A DNA stretch of 64,000 nucleotides from Halomonas urmiana (GCF_005780185.1 NZ_VBUI01000020.1:1-64000), one strand, 5' to 3'; shown: positions 1-9,073, counted from the first letter of the stretch. The notes: generated from the letters alone by a model not told the origin. Translations and numbers: made by a program.

Positions 1-67
1 GAAGCTGGAAGCTGGAAGCTGGAAGCTGGAAGCTGGAAGCTGGAAGCTGGAAGCTGGAAGCTGGAAG
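1..67. repeat. Heptanucleotide tandem array (AAGCTGG)n, cut by window edge
   Basis: About 9.5 perfect copies of a 7-bp unit (GAAGCTG in this phase) run from the first base of the window to position 67, so the array continues to the left. It lies beyond the 3' end of lgt. Because 7 is not a multiple of 3, each copy gained or lost would shift any reading frame across it. Related arrays occur at 972-1074, 1113-1140, 3981-4010, 7797-7920 and 14508-14551. Confidence 0.95.
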
Positions 68-109
68 GCAGCATGATCCCGCTAATTCTGGGGTCAAGGT
101 TTTTCTTCC
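61..109. repeat. 49-bp dispersed module, copy 1
   Basis: This 49-bp stretch starts with the last heptamer of the array and ends in TTTTCTTCC. It recurs at 3934-3982 with only 4 mismatches by eye. Shared blocks include GCATGATCCCGCTAA, TCTGGG and TCAAGG. A more diverged relative (GACCTCGAGACC, then ATCAAGGGTTTTCTTC) is visible near 14560-14590. It is part of the composite intergenic repeats of this region; no function is known to me. Confidence 0.85.
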
Positions 110-117
110 AGCTTCAG

Positions 118-187
118 GCTTACGGCTTCAAGCTCCCGACGAAGTCGGGATGGGCTTACGGCTTCAAGCTCCCGACGAAGTCGGGAT
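118..187. repeat. 36-bp direct repeat, two copies, with CCCGAC-GAA-GTCGGG hairpins
   Basis: Two near-identical 34-bp copies, at 118-151 and 154-187, follow each other with a 36-bp period. Each contains a 6-bp stem with a GAA triloop (135-149 and 171-185). The second copy overlaps the end of lgt, so the last lgt codons and its stop codon are made of repeat sequence. Confidence 0.9.
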
Positions 188-958
188 CGGCTGGCGGCGC
201 GACCAGGCGATCAGCGCGAGGCCGGCGGCGATCATCGGCAGGGTCAGCAGCATGCCCATGGTCACCCAACCCAGGGCGATGAAGCCGAGATGGGGATCGG
301 GCAGGCGCACGAACTCCACCAGGAAGCGGAACACCCCGTAGAGCAGCAGGAAGAGGCCGGAGACCAGCCCGCGGCGACGCGGCACCGCCGAGACCCACCA
401 CAGCACCGCAAAGAGCACCACCCCCTCGAGCAGCGCCTCGTAGAGCGATGAGGGGTGGCGCGGCGCGGGCCCCATGCCGGGGAAAGGCATGCCCCAGGGC
501 AGCTCGGTAAGCCGCCCGGGCAGCTCATGGTTGATGAAGTTACCGATGCGCCCGGCGCCCAGGCCGATGGGCACCAGGGGGGCCACGAAATCGGTCAGGG
601 TAAAGAAGGCCAGGCGCTTCTTGCGGGCGAACCAGAGCGCGGCGAGCAGCACGCCGATCAGGCCGCCGTGAAAGCTCATCCCGCCGTCCCAGACGCGGAA
701 GATCCACAGCGGGTCCGCCAACCACTGCGACAGGCCATAGAAGAGCGCATAGCCCAGGCGCCCACCCACCACCACGCCGATGGCGGCATAGAACAATAGA
801 TCGCCGACGTCGTCCCGGGTCAGGCCGATGCGCTGGGCCCGGCGACGCCCCAGGAACCAGGCGGCCACGAAGCCCACCACGTACATCAGGCCGTACCAGT
901 GGACCTGGAAGGGCCCGAGGGAGATGGCCACGGGATCGATATCAGGATAAGGCAGCAT
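164..958 (-). CDS. lgt: Prolipoprotein diacylglyceryl transferase
   Basis: Lgt transfers a diacylglyceryl group from phosphatidylglycerol to the lipobox cysteine of prolipoproteins in the inner membrane. The 264-residue product is strongly hydrophobic with several membrane segments. It contains the family signature [14 protein letters not shown] and the conserved SFHGGL stretch. The start at 958 is preceded by GAGGATT as ribosome binding site. A longer reading frame from 1102 exists only because a heptamer array happens to be open, giving AYGLRLT heptapeptides, and is rejected. The last residues (PTSSGA) and the stop come from the 154-187 repeat. The promoter must lie in or beyond the array at 972-1074, or the gene is cotranscribed with tauE. 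Confidence 0.95.
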   Translation of the reverse strand: MLPYPDIDPVAISLGPFQVHWYGLMYVVGFVAAWFLGRRRAQRIGLTRDDVGDLLFYAAIGVVVGGRLGYALFYGLSQWLADPLWIFRVWDGGMSFHGGLIGVLLAALWFARKKRLAFFTLTDFVAPLVPIGLGAGRIGNFINHELPGRLTELPWGMPFPGMGPAPRHPSSLYEALLEGVVLFAVLWWVSAVPRRRGLVSGLFLLLYGVFRFLVEFVRLPDPHLGFIALGWVTMGMLLTLPMIAAGLALIAWSRRQPIPTSSGA

Positions 959-971
959 AAAATCCTCGGAG

Positions 972-1074
<103 letters not shown>

Positions 1075-1112
1075 CGACACTACCACGAAGCACTAGAGGC
1101 AACGGTTTTCTC

Positions 1113-1140
1113 TTATAGCTTATAGCTTATAGCTTATGAT
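1113..1140. repeat. Short TTATAGC heptamer array
   Basis: Three exact TTATAGC units and a fourth imperfect one (TTATGAT) lie between the lgt-proximal array and the stop codon of the TauE/SafE gene. The unit keeps the 7-bp period and the AGC core of the other arrays but is AT-rich. Confidence 0.85.
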
Positions 1141-1146
1141 TTATCG

Positions 1147-1941
1147 CTATAACAAGAACTTGAGGCCCACCACCGCCAGCAGGGCGGCGAAGGAGAGACG
1201 CAATACCCGGGCCGACAGCCGATGGGCCAGGATCACGCCGAGGCGCGCGCAGGGCACGCTGGCCAGCACGATGCCAAGGAACGCGGGCAGCATCACGAAC
1301 CCGACGGCCCCGGCGGGGAGCAGCGGATTGCCCCACCCGACCACCACGAAGGTGGCCGCACCGAACAGCGCGATGGGCAGGCCGCAGGCCGACGAGGTGC
1401 CCACGGCCTGGGTCATGGTGGCGCCGCATCGAGACAGCCAGGGCACGCTAAGGGTTCCCCCGCCGATGCCGAACAGCGCCGAGACGCCGCCGATCACCGC
1501 GCCGGCCACGCCCATCGAGGTCGGACCGGGCTGCACGCTACCGGGCCGAGGGCCCCGCCCCAGCGCCATCTTCAACGCGACCAGGATCACGAAGACGCCG
1601 AACAGGGTGCCCAGGCGTCCGCCGGAGAGATTGCCGGCGATGAAGACCCCGGCGATGGCGCCAAGCACCAGCCCCGGCAGCAGCGCCAGGAACCAGTCGC
1701 GGCGGATGCTGCCGCGGCGATGATGTCCCCAGGCCGACGAGGCGCCGGTCACCACGATGGTAGCGAGCGAGGTACCCACGGCCAGGTGCATGGCCACCTC
1801 GGGGGCCACGCCCTGGAGCTCGAAGGCCACGATCAGGGCCGGCACGATGATCAGTCCGCCACCCACGCCGTAGAGGCCGGCCAGGGTGCCGGCCGCGGCG
1901 CCCAGCGCCAGGTAGGCCAGGAGGGTCGCGATGAGGCTCAT
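1147..1941 (-). CDS. TauE/SafE family sulfite/anion exporter-type permease
   Basis: A 264-residue integral membrane protein with about eight hydrophobic segments. The glycine-rich TauE/SafE (DUF81) signatures are near the N-terminus (LYGVGGGLIIVPAL) and in the second half (ALFGIGGGTLSVPWL). Family members move sulfite, sulfoacetate or other small anions. Substrate cannot be told from sequence. The start at 1941 overlaps the stop of the upstream receiver gene as ATGA, suggesting translational coupling; an earlier start at 1971 is less likely. The link to sulfur is suggestive, given the sulfur cluster 36 kb away, but not evidence of substrate. Confidence 0.88.
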   Translation of the reverse strand: MSLIATLLAYLALGAAAGTLAGLYGVGGGLIIVPALIVAFELQGVAPEVAMHLAVGTSLATIVVTGASSAWGHHRRGSIRRDWFLALLPGLVLGAIAGVFIAGNLSGGRLGTLFGVFVILVALKMALGRGPRPGSVQPGPTSMGVAGAVIGGVSALFGIGGGTLSVPWLSRCGATMTQAVGTSSACGLPIALFGAATFVVVGWGNPLLPAGAVGFVMLPAFLGIVLASVPCARLGVILAHRLSARVLRLSFAALLAVVGLKFLL

Positions 1942-3065
1942 GAGGGGTCGGCTTCCGGAATGACCAACCACTGGCGCGCCATGTCGACCAGCGCCTGGGG
2001 GCGGTAGGGCTTGGCCAGGAAGTCGTCCATGCCGGCCTCGAGGAAACGGCGACGATCCTCGTCGCTCGCGTTGGCGGTCAGCGCCACCAGCACGCTGCGC
2101 CGGCGGGAGGCCATCTCGGCCTCTCGCCGGCGCCAGCGTCGGCTGGCTTCCACGCCGTCCATTCCGGGCATGAAGATATCCATCAGCACCAGGTCGAAGG
2201 CTTCCTCCTCGAGCCGCGCCAGGGCCTGCTCGCCGCTGGTGGCCGTGGCGACCTCGAGCCCCTGGCGCTCCAGCACCTGGCGGGCGAGGGTCAGATTCAC
2301 CGGACCGTCATCGACGATCAGCACCCGTCCCTGTGCGGAGAGCGCGGGGGCCGAGGGAAGCGCCGTCGTGTCGGCGGGCTCGCCGAGGTTCTCGAGCAGC
2401 AACATGGCATCGGCGAGCCGCTCACGCAGCGCCAGCAGCGCACCACGGTCGTGCTCGCCGCTCGGGCGCAGGGTCTCGCTCTCCAGCACCTCGGTGAGCG
2501 AGGTCATCAGCGGCCCCAGCGACTGGCGCAGATGACTGAGATAGCCGGACTTGAGGCGTGACTCTTCCCGGGCACGGACGCGTCCGCCCTCCAGGCGCTC
2601 GACCTGGTTCTTGCAGGTCTCGAGGTCGTCGACCAGCCGACGCTCGGTCGCGTGGCTCTGGCCAAGCTCGCCCCGCCAGCCTTCCACCAGGTCCTCGCAG
2701 GCGCTCGCCAGGGCCCTGAGACGCTGCGAGAGCGGCAGGTCCTGGCGTTGCGGCCGGTGGTGGCGCGCCAGATAGGCCTCGACGCCGGCCAGGGCCTCAT
2801 CCACCTCGCGCTGGACCTCGCGCAGGCGCTGACGCAGCAGCGTCAAGAATACCGCCACGTTGAGACTGCTGCCCAGCAGCAGTGCCACCGGCAGCCAGAA
2901 GGCGGTGTTCCAGGAGGGGTGGGCCGGCATCATCCCCCACAGCAGGAGGCCAACCAGCAGGCAGAGCACCACCAGCGCCACCTGGACCAGCAGCAACGGC
3001 CAGAGGATCGGCCACACCAGACGCGACCAGAAGCGGTCCATGCGGATATCGTCCTGCATTGTCAT
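1938..3065 (-). CDS. Membrane-anchored response-regulator-like protein with histidine-box relic
   Basis: This 375-residue protein has two N-terminal membrane segments (about 13-45 and 55-78) and a long helical stretch (about 80-230). That stretch contains an H-box-like segment around His178 (KSGYLSHLRQSLGPL) and is followed by a complete receiver domain (about 247-368). Receiver residues are intact: Asp252/Asp253, phospho-acceptor Asp296 in VLMDIFMPGMDG, Thr330 and Lys352. No HATPase domain is present. The layout looks like a hybrid kinase of the BarA/GacS kind that lost its ATPase domain. Family knowledge would make it a phosphorelay partner; that role is inference. Its stop overlaps the start of the permease gene. 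The exact start among nearby ATGs is uncertain. Confidence 0.8.
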   Translation of the reverse strand: MTMQDDIRMDRFWSRLVWPILWPLLLVQVALVVLCLLVGLLLWGMMPAHPSWNTAFWLPVALLLGSSLNVAVFLTLLRQRLREVQREVDEALAGVEAYLARHHRPQRQDLPLSQRLRALASACEDLVEGWRGELGQSHATERRLVDDLETCKNQVERLEGGRVRAREESRLKSGYLSHLRQSLGPLMTSLTEVLESETLRPSGEHDRGALLALRERLADAMLLLENLGEPADTTALPSAPALSAQGRVLIVDDGPVNLTLARQVLERQGLEVATATSGEQALARLEEEAFDLVLMDIFMPGMDGVEASRRWRRREAEMASRRRSVLVALTANASDEDRRRFLEAGMDDFLAKPYRPQALVDMARQWLVIPEADPS

Positions 3066-3164
3066 CCCTGTGCCCGCACGATGAGCAAAAGAGTGTACGC
3101 GGCCGGGCCCGACCTGTCATGACGGCGCCTTCCCCCCGGCCCGGCAGCCGGCTAAGCTGGCCCG

Positions 3165-3932
3165 ATGTGCCTGATTGCCTTCGACCACCGTCCCGGCAGC
3201 GCCTGTCCGCTGCGCCTGATCGCCAACCGTGACGAGTTCCATGCGCGTCCGACGGCGCCGCTTGGCGCCTGGGAGGAAGCCCCCGCGATCGTCGGGGGCC
3301 GCGACCTGGAGGCCGGTGGCAGCTGGCTGGCCGTACACCGCCGCGGCCGCTTCGCCGCCGTGACCAACGTCCGCGATCCTCGCCTGACGCTGCCGCTGGG
3401 TGCGCCGAGCCGCGGCGGGCTGGTGCGTGAGGCCCTGGAGCGCGACGACCTGACGGCCTGGCTCGACCGCCTGGCAGGCGGGGCGGCCCACGACTATGCC
3501 GGCTTCAATCTGCTGGTGGGCGACGGCGAAACGCTGTGGCACCTGCACCGCGGATTCGACGCCCTTAGCCTCAGGCGCGTTCCACCCGGCCTGCACGGCC
3601 TCTCCAACGCCAGCCTCGACACGCCCTGGCCCAAGCTGATCGCCGCCCGCCAGGGGCTCGGCCGCGGCCTGCACCACGGCCGCTTTCCCGAGGATGCCCT
3701 GCCCGTGCTCGGCGATGCCCGACCCGCCGATGACGAGGCCCTGCCGGAGACCGGCGTGGGACTCGAGCGCGAGCGTCAGCTGTCGTCGTGTTTCATCGTC
3801 GGCCGCGACTACGGTACGCGGGCCACCACCTGGCTGAGCTGGCACGCCGACGGCGTCATCGAGATCGGTGAACGGCGCTTCGGGCCGGAGGGAGTCCGGC
3901 TGGGCGAGACCCAGCTTCGCTTGGAGCCGTAA
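3165..3932 (+). CDS. NRDE/TANGO2 family protein
   Basis: A 255-residue protein opening with MCLIAFD and the family-defining Asn-Arg-Asp-Glu motif (ANRDEF) at about residues 24-29. The conserved GGRDLEAGGSWLAV and AAVTNVRDP segments follow. TANGO2/DUF833 proteins are Ntn-hydrolase-like. In animals TANGO2 is linked to heme and lipid handling; the bacterial role is not settled. The gene is convergent with ptsP. Its stop codon TAA is formed inside a heptamer-like GCCGTAAGCTGGAAG stretch that begins the repeat region at 3926-4088. Confidence 0.88.
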   Translation: MCLIAFDHRPGSACPLRLIANRDEFHARPTAPLGAWEEAPAIVGGRDLEAGGSWLAVHRRGRFAAVTNVRDPRLTLPLGAPSRGGLVREALERDDLTAWLDRLAGGAAHDYAGFNLLVGDGETLWHLHRGFDALSLRRVPPGLHGLSNASLDTPWPKLIAARQGLGRGLHHGRFPEDALPVLGDARPADDEALPETGVGLERERQLSSCFIVGRDYGTRATTWLSWHADGVIEIGERRFGPEGVRLGETQLRLEP

Positions 3933-3933
3933 G

Positions 3934-4088
3934 CTGGAAGGCGGCATGATCCCGCTAACTCTGGGATCAAGGCTTTTCTTCCGGCTTATAGCTTAAGGCT
4001 TACAGCTCCGAGCGCAGCTCGGCTCTTCCAGCTTCCAGAAGCGAAGCGACGCTCTTCTAGCTTCAAGCTCGAGCCCGGCGAAGCCGGG
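3934..4088. repeat. Composite repeat between convergent genes: 49-bp module, heptamers, triloop hairpins
   Basis: This region starts with copy 2 of the 49-bp module (3934-3982). Four degenerate CTTNNRG heptamers follow (about 3978-4007). Short inverted repeats with small loops are linked by GCTCTTCCAGC-like spacers. It ends in a CCCGGC-GAA-GCCGGG hairpin (4074-4088) that directly abuts the ptsP stop codon at 4089-4091. Read on the ptsP strand this is a 6-bp GC stem with a UUC loop just after the stop. Confidence 0.85.
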
Positions 4089-6368
4089 TCAATCGCTGGG
4101 CGGCAGCAGGTGCGCCAGCTGCCACTCGCCCAGGCGGGCCTCTAGGTGCTGGCGAACGTCGTGGGGCGAGTCGAGCCGCAGGGTCTCCTCGACCAGCTCC
4201 CGGGCGCTCGCGAGACTCACTCGGCGAATCGCCGCCCTCACTCGAGGCAGGCTGGGCGCATTCATCGACAGGGCATTGAAGCCCATGCCCATCAGCAGCA
4301 GCGCGCCGGCGGGATCGCCGGCCATCTCGCCACATACCGAGGTCGGCATGGCCAGGCGTCGCGTCTCCTCGCCTAGTCGCGCCATGGCCGCCAACACGGC
4401 GGGGTGGCAGGCATCGTAGAGATCGGCGACCCGCGGGTTGTTGCGATCCACGGCCAGCAGGTACTGGGTCAGGTCGTTGCTGCCCACCGAGAAGAAATCC
4501 ACACGCTTGGCCAGGGCATCGAGCTGGTAGAGGGTCGCCGGCACCTCCAGCATCACGCCCACCTTGGGCCGGTTCACCGCCACGCCCTCCTCGCCGAGTT
4601 CGACGATGGCGCGATCGAGCAGGCGCAGCGCGTCGTCGACCTCGTCGACGTTGGTGACCATGGGCAGCAGCACCTGCAGGTTGTCGAGCCCCTGGGAGGC
4701 GCGCAGCATGGCGCGCAGCTGCACCATCAGCACCTCGGGATGATCGAGGGTGACCCGGATGCCGCGCCAGCCGAGGAAGGGATTGGCCTCCTCGATGGGA
4801 AAGTAGGGAAGGTCCTTGTCGCCGCCGATGTCGAGGGTGCGCATCACCACCGGCAGCGGTGCGAAGCTCTCGAGCTGGTCGCGATAGAGGCGCGTCTGCT
4901 CCTGCTCGCCGGGGAAGCGCTCGGTGATCATGAAGGGCACTTCGGTGCGATAGAGCCCGACGCCGCCGATCCGCGACTTGAGCGATGCCACGGTGTCCAC
5001 CGCCAGGCCGGTATTGACCATCAGCGGCATATCGTGGCCATCCGGGGTGCGGCTGGGCAGGTCCTGCTCGTGCTCCAGCACCGCCATCAGCGCCTGCTCC
5101 TCCTCGATCAGGCTCTGATAGTGGCTCTCGAGCTCCGGCGAGGGACGCACGAAGAGCCGCCCGCGATGGCCATCCAGCACCACCCGGTTACCGCCGAGGC
5201 GCGCCAGCGGCAGGTCGACCATGCCCAGCACCGTGGGAATGCCCATGGCCCGAGCGACGATGGCCACGTGGGAGGTGCTGGAGCCGCGCACCGAGACCAG
5301 CCCGGCGAGCTTGTCGCGGGGCACCTCGCCGAGCATCGCCACGCTGATCTCGTCGCCCACCAGGATGGTGCTGTCGGGATAGACCGACGGGGTCTGGGGC
5401 GTCTCCTCCTGCAGGTGGGCCAGCACGCGTCGGCCCAGGTCGCGGACGTCGGCGGCGCGCTCGCGCAGGTAGTTGTCGTCGACCCGCTCCAGGTACTGGA
5501 CGTGGCGACGCACCACGTCGGCCAGCGCGCCGGGTGCCCACTGCCCCTCGCGGATGCGCTTCTCGACCTCCTGGGAGAGGGCCGCCTCGCCGAGCATCTG
5601 CTGGTAGACGTCGAACAGCGCCAGCTCCTGGGCGGAGATACGGCTCGCCAGGCGCTCGCCGGCGGCGCGGATCTCATCGCGGACCCGGCCGATGGCCTCC
5701 TTGAGGCGGGTGATCTCGTACTCGACATCGGTGGGGATCAGGTCCGGCACGCTGTTGAGATCGGCCGGCGCGGCGATGACCACCGCCTCGCCGATGGCCA
5801 TGCCGGGCGAGGCCGCCACGCCGGTGAAGCGGGCCTGGCCGCCCGGGATGCTCGGCCGACTGAGCCCGCCAGTCGCCAGGGCATGGGCCAGCACGCCGGC
5901 CAGCTGGGCGGCCATGGTGACCAGGAAGGCCTCGTCCTCCTCGTCGAAGCGACGCTTCTCGGACTGCTGCACCACCAGTACGCCAAGCATGCGACGCTGG
6001 TGAATGATCGGCACGCCGAGAAAGCTCGAGTAGCGCTCCTCGCCGGTGGCCTCGAAGTAGCGGAACTGCGGATGGGCCTGGGCATTTTCCAGGTTGAGCG
6101 GCTCCTCGCGCTTGGCCACCAGGCCCACCAGGCCCTCCCCCACCTGCAGGCTCACGCGACCCACCGCCTGAGTGCGCAGGCCGATGGTCTCCATCAGTAC
6201 CAGGCGATCGATGGCGGGGTCGAAGAGGTAGAAGGAGCACACGTCGGTACGCATCGCCTTGCGGATGCGGCGCACCATGGTCGCCAGCGCTGCGTCCAGG
6301 TTGCGAGCCCCGTTGACTTCCTGAATGATGCGTCGCAATACCTCGAGCATTGGCGTCTTTTTTTCCAT
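4089..6368 (-). CDS. ptsP: Phosphoenolpyruvate-protein phosphotransferase, nitrogen PTS enzyme I
   Basis: EI-Ntr moves phosphate from PEP to NPr, starting the regulatory nitrogen PTS. The 759-residue protein has an N-terminal GAF domain (about 1-165). The EI phosphohistidine motif GSSTSHVAIVARA carries His at about 367. The C-terminal PEP-binding barrel has GVMLEVPA, FSVGSNDLTQY and CGEMAGDP. Length fits the E. coli homologue. The start at 6368 has GAGAG upstream; a further in-frame ATG at 6404 is possible. The gene lies 49 bp downstream of rppH, the usual rppH-ptsP order in gammaproteobacteria. Confidence 0.96.
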   Translation of the reverse strand: MEKKTPMLEVLRRIIQEVNGARNLDAALATMVRRIRKAMRTDVCSFYLFDPAIDRLVLMETIGLRTQAVGRVSLQVGEGLVGLVAKREEPLNLENAQAHPQFRYFEATGEERYSSFLGVPIIHQRRMLGVLVVQQSEKRRFDEEDEAFLVTMAAQLAGVLAHALATGGLSRPSIPGGQARFTGVAASPGMAIGEAVVIAAPADLNSVPDLIPTDVEYEITRLKEAIGRVRDEIRAAGERLASRISAQELALFDVYQQMLGEAALSQEVEKRIREGQWAPGALADVVRRHVQYLERVDDNYLRERAADVRDLGRRVLAHLQEETPQTPSVYPDSTILVGDEISVAMLGEVPRDKLAGLVSVRGSSTSHVAIVARAMGIPTVLGMVDLPLARLGGNRVVLDGHRGRLFVRPSPELESHYQSLIEEEQALMAVLEHEQDLPSRTPDGHDMPLMVNTGLAVDTVASLKSRIGGVGLYRTEVPFMITERFPGEQEQTRLYRDQLESFAPLPVVMRTLDIGGDKDLPYFPIEEANPFLGWRGIRVTLDHPEVLMVQLRAMLRASQGLDNLQVLLPMVTNVDEVDDALRLLDRAIVELGEEGVAVNRPKVGVMLEVPATLYQLDALAKRVDFFSVGSNDLTQYLLAVDRNNPRVADLYDACHPAVLAAMARLGEETRRLAMPTSVCGEMAGDPAGALLLMGMGFNALSMNAPSLPRVRAAIRRVSLASARELVEETLRLDSPHDVRQHLEARLGEWQLAHLLPPSD

Positions 6369-6416
6369 TGTGGTTGTCTCTCGCCTCGCTGAGGAAATGG
6401 CCATCAGGCCATCGGA

Positions 6417-6917
6417 TCATCCATGACCGAGGGCCAGCCGCTGTGCCCGGGGGGACAGCTCGCGCAGGGCGCGGCGATAGACCTCACGCTTGAAGGGTAC
6501 CACCTGTCCCAGGGGGTACCAGTAGCTGACCCAGCGCCAGCCATCGAACTCCGGCTTGCCGGACAGGTCCATGCAGATCCGGCTCTCCTGACAGCGAATC
6601 CGAAGCAAAAACCACTTCTGTTTCTGGCCGATGCACACCGGCCTGGAGTGGGTACGCACCATGCGTCGCGGCAGGCGATAACGCAGCCAGCCCCGGGTGC
6701 AGGCAAGGATCTCGACGTCCTCGGCGGTGAGGCCGATCTCCTCGTGGAGCTCACGAAAAAGTGCCTGTTGCGGAGTCTCGTTAGCCTTGATGCCTCCCTG
6801 GGGAAACTGCCACGCGTTTTGCCCTACCCGACGCGCCCAAAGCAGCTGCCCCATCTCGTTGGCGATGATGATGCCAACATTGGGGCGAAAGCCGTCAGCG
6901 TCGATCACGGACTTCAC
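6417..6917 (-). CDS. rppH: RNA pyrophosphohydrolase
   Basis: RppH removes pyrophosphate from the 5' triphosphate end of mRNA and so starts 5'-end-dependent decay. The 166-residue product opens with the family pattern [15 protein letters not shown]. It has a full Nudix box ([20 protein letters not shown], then IGL), including the metal-binding REXXEE glutamates. The [12 protein letters not shown] and [12 protein letters not shown] segments are typical of RppH. It is cotranscribed with ptsP, as in Pseudomonas and E. coli. Confidence 0.95.
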   Translation of the reverse strand: MKSVIDADGFRPNVGIIIANEMGQLLWARRVGQNAWQFPQGGIKANETPQQALFRELHEEIGLTAEDVEILACTRGWLRYRLPRRMVRTHSRPVCIGQKQKWFLLRIRCQESRICMDLSGKPEFDGWRWVSYWYPLGQVVPFKREVYRRALRELSPRAQRLALGHG

Positions 6918-7117
6918 CTTGTAGTTTCAGTATTGGGACCATTCTTCCACAAGGCCACAAAGCGCATCAATACAAGGCGTCAGCAAGAGGCCAATGTGCG
7001 GCGCTCCCGCGCGGCTCAGGCGCTCGAAGCGCGTCATCGCTTCTGCCATAATCGATGGCCTTGCCGTGACCGCCGCGCGCGCGTCCATTCATACCCACAC
7101 CACCCGAGGGGAACGCA

Positions 7118-7774
7118 GTGAGCCTGGCCATCTTCGACCTGGACAACACGCTGCTGTCGATCGACAGCGACCATGCCTGGGGCGAGTTCCTGCTGGAACA
7201 GGGGGCCGTCGACCCGGTCGCCTACCGCGAGGCCAACGACCGCTTCATGGCCGACTACGAGGCGGGCACCCTGGACATGCAGGCCTTCCTCGAGGTGGCC
7301 CTGCAGCCGCTGGCGGTGCATACGCCGGAGCAGCTCGCCGCCTGGCACCAGCAGTTCATGGCCAGCAAGATCGAGCCGCATATCCTCCCCCGGGGCGAGG
7401 AGCTGGTGGCACGCCACCGCTCGCGCGGCGACACCCTGATGATCATCACCGCCACCAACCGCTTCATCACCGGCCCCATCGCCGAACGCCTGGGCATCGA
7501 CGAGCTGATCGCCGTGGAGCCCGAGATGGTCGACGGCCGCTATACCGGTCGCGCCCTCGGCATTCCCAGCTACCGCGAGGGCAAGGTAAAGCGGCTCGAA
7601 GCCTGGCTCGCCGACCGCGACCTGACCCTAGACGACAGCTGGTTCTACAGCGACTCCCACAACGACCTGGCGCTGCTCGAAGTGGTCGACCACCCGGTGG
7701 CGGTAGACCCCGACCCGAGCCTTCGCGAGGTAGCCGAGGCCCGCGGCTGGAAGATCATCAGCCTGCGCGACTGA
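7118..7774 (+). CDS. HAD-superfamily (IB) phosphatase, SerB-like
   Basis: A 218-residue protein with HAD motif I at the N-terminus (FDLDNTLL, nucleophile Asp near residue 7), motif II ITATN around 108-112 and motif III/IV in YSDSHNDLALL. It belongs to the HAD-IB family of phosphoserine-phosphatase-like enzymes; the true substrate is unknown. The start is a GTG preceded by GAGGGG at good spacing. The gene is divergent from rppH-ptsP, an arrangement also found in Pseudomonas. A CCGGCC-TTC-GGCCGG hairpin begins 2 bp after the stop. Confidence 0.88.
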   Translation: MSLAIFDLDNTLLSIDSDHAWGEFLLEQGAVDPVAYREANDRFMADYEAGTLDMQAFLEVALQPLAVHTPEQLAAWHQQFMASKIEPHILPRGEELVARHRSRGDTLMIITATNRFITGPIAERLGIDELIAVEPEMVDGRYTGRALGIPSYREGKVKRLEAWLADRDLTLDDSWFYSDSHNDLALLEVVDHPVAVDPDPSLREVAEARGWKIISLRD

Positions 7775-7775
7775 C

Positions 7776-7920
7776 CCGGCCTTCGGCCGGATCAGAGCTG
7801 TAAGCCATAAGCCGTAAGCCTTAAGAGCCTCGCTGCGCTCCTTGAAGCGAAAAACTGAAAACCCCGCTCAGGTTCATCCTGGCGGGGTTTTCTTACAGCT
7901 TACAGCTTAAAGCTTACGGC
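7776..7920. repeat. Symmetric intergenic element: stop hairpin, heptamers, terminator, inverted heptamers
   Basis: After the HAD gene stop there is a CCGGCC-TTC-GGCCGG hairpin (7776-7790). Four GCYNTAA-type heptamers follow (about 7798-7825), then a strong terminator (7858-7891), then four TTANRGC heptamers (7893-7920), which are the reverse complement of the first set. The whole block is roughly symmetric and sits between two convergent genes. Confidence 0.85.
7858..7891. terminator. Bidirectional intrinsic terminator between HAD gene and mdh
   Basis: A 10-bp stem (AAAACCCCGC with GCGGGGTTTT), extended by CAGG/CCTG and closed by TTCAT. It has a T-tract on the plus strand and A4, giving T4, on the minus strand. 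It can stop transcription of both convergent genes. Confidence 0.92.
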
Positions 7921-7926
7921 TGGGGT

Positions 7927-8901
7927 TCAGCCGAGCAGATGCTCGACGGCGGCGCGCTCTTCGCGCAGCTCGGTCTCGGTCGCCTGCATGCGGCCGCGGC
8001 TGAACTCATCGATCGAAAGGCCCTGGACGATCTCGTACTGACCGTTCTTGCAGACCACCGGGTAGGAGTACATGATGCCCGGCTCAACGCCATAGCTGCC
8101 GTCGGCGGGAATGCCCATGCTGACCACCTCGTCGGTGCCCAGCGCCCAGTCACGCATGTGATCGATGGCGGCGGAAGCGGCAGACGCCGCAGAGGAGGCC
8201 CCGCGCGCCTTGATGATGGCGGCGCCGCGCTGCTGCACGGTGGGGATGAAGTCGTTCTCGTACCACTCGCGATCGACCAGTTCCAGGGCCGGGGTGCCGT
8301 CGACCTTGCAGTGGGCCAGGTCCGGGTACTGGGTCGCGCTGTGGTTGCCCCACACCACCATGGACGCGACGTCGGTGACATGCTTGCCGGCCTTCTGGGC
8401 CAGCTGGGTCTTGGCGCGGTTGTGGTCCAGGCGCATCATCGCGGTGAACTGGCCCGCGTCCAGGTCCGGCGCGTTGCAGGAGGCGATCAGGGCGTTGGTG
8501 TTGGCCGGGTTGCCGACCACCAGCACCCGCACATCGCGGCTGGCGTGATCGTTCAGCGCCTTGCCCTGCACGGAGAAGATCGCGGCGTTGGCCTCGAGCA
8601 GGTCCTTGCGCTCCATGCCCGGACCGCGCGGACGCGCGCCGACCAGCAGGGCGAAATCGGCATCCTTGAAGGCAACGTTGGCATCATCGGTGGCGACGAT
8701 GTCCTGCACCAGCGGGAAGGCGCAGTCGTTGAGCTCCATCACCACGCCGTTGAGGGCGTCCATGGCCGGGGTGATCTCCAGCAGCTGCAGGATGACCGGC
8801 TGGTCCTTGCCGAGCATGTCGCCGGAGGCGATGCGAAAGGCGAGGGAGTAGCTGATCTGGCCGGCAGCACCGGTGATGGCAATACGGACGGGGTCTTTCA
8901 T
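7927..8901 (-). CDS. mdh: Malate dehydrogenase
   Basis: Oxidizes malate to oxaloacetate with NAD in the TCA cycle. The 324-residue protein has the N-terminal NAD-binding loop [12 protein letters not shown], the arginine-bearing substrate loop [13 protein letters not shown], the MRLDHNRAK segment and the catalytic His in [14 protein letters not shown]. Length and motifs match the cytosolic-type bacterial MDH (about 325-330 residues) rather than the E. coli 312-residue type. AAGGAG lies upstream of the ATG at 8901. An apparent N-terminal extension to 9024 lacks family support. Confidence 0.96.
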   Translation of the reverse strand: MKDPVRIAITGAAGQISYSLAFRIASGDMLGKDQPVILQLLEITPAMDALNGVVMELNDCAFPLVQDIVATDDANVAFKDADFALLVGARPRGPGMERKDLLEANAAIFSVQGKALNDHASRDVRVLVVGNPANTNALIASCNAPDLDAGQFTAMMRLDHNRAKTQLAQKAGKHVTDVASMVVWGNHSATQYPDLAHCKVDGTPALELVDREWYENDFIPTVQQRGAAIIKARGASSAASAASAAIDHMRDWALGTDEVVSMGIPADGSYGVEPGIMYSYPVVCKNGQYEIVQGLSIDEFSRGRMQATETELREERAAVEHLLG

Positions 8902-9073
8902 GGTGGCTCCTTGGGTTGTCAACGCGCGGGTTGTCGCCGTGAGGATAAGCCCGGTGGACCGGCTGCCCACCCTGGCCGGAATACGAACCGCCAAGATGTT
9001 ATGCCTGCACTGCACAAAACTCAATTCGACCTGCGGCTAGGCCTGCCGGCCGGACCTTCCCGCCGCGACACGT

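Noticed and set aside
1-190. CRISPR array
   Set aside because: The units are 7 bp tandem repeats without spacers, and the 36-bp repeat occurs only twice with a 2-bp gap. No cas genes are near.
4404-6392. 662-codon open frame on the plus strand opposite ptsP
   Set aside because: It is the antisense shadow of a GC-rich gene: His/Gln/Leu-rich, low-complexity translation with no known motifs. ptsP on the minus strand has full domain support. The same holds for other long plus-strand frames opposite tex, pckA, ilvD and lon.
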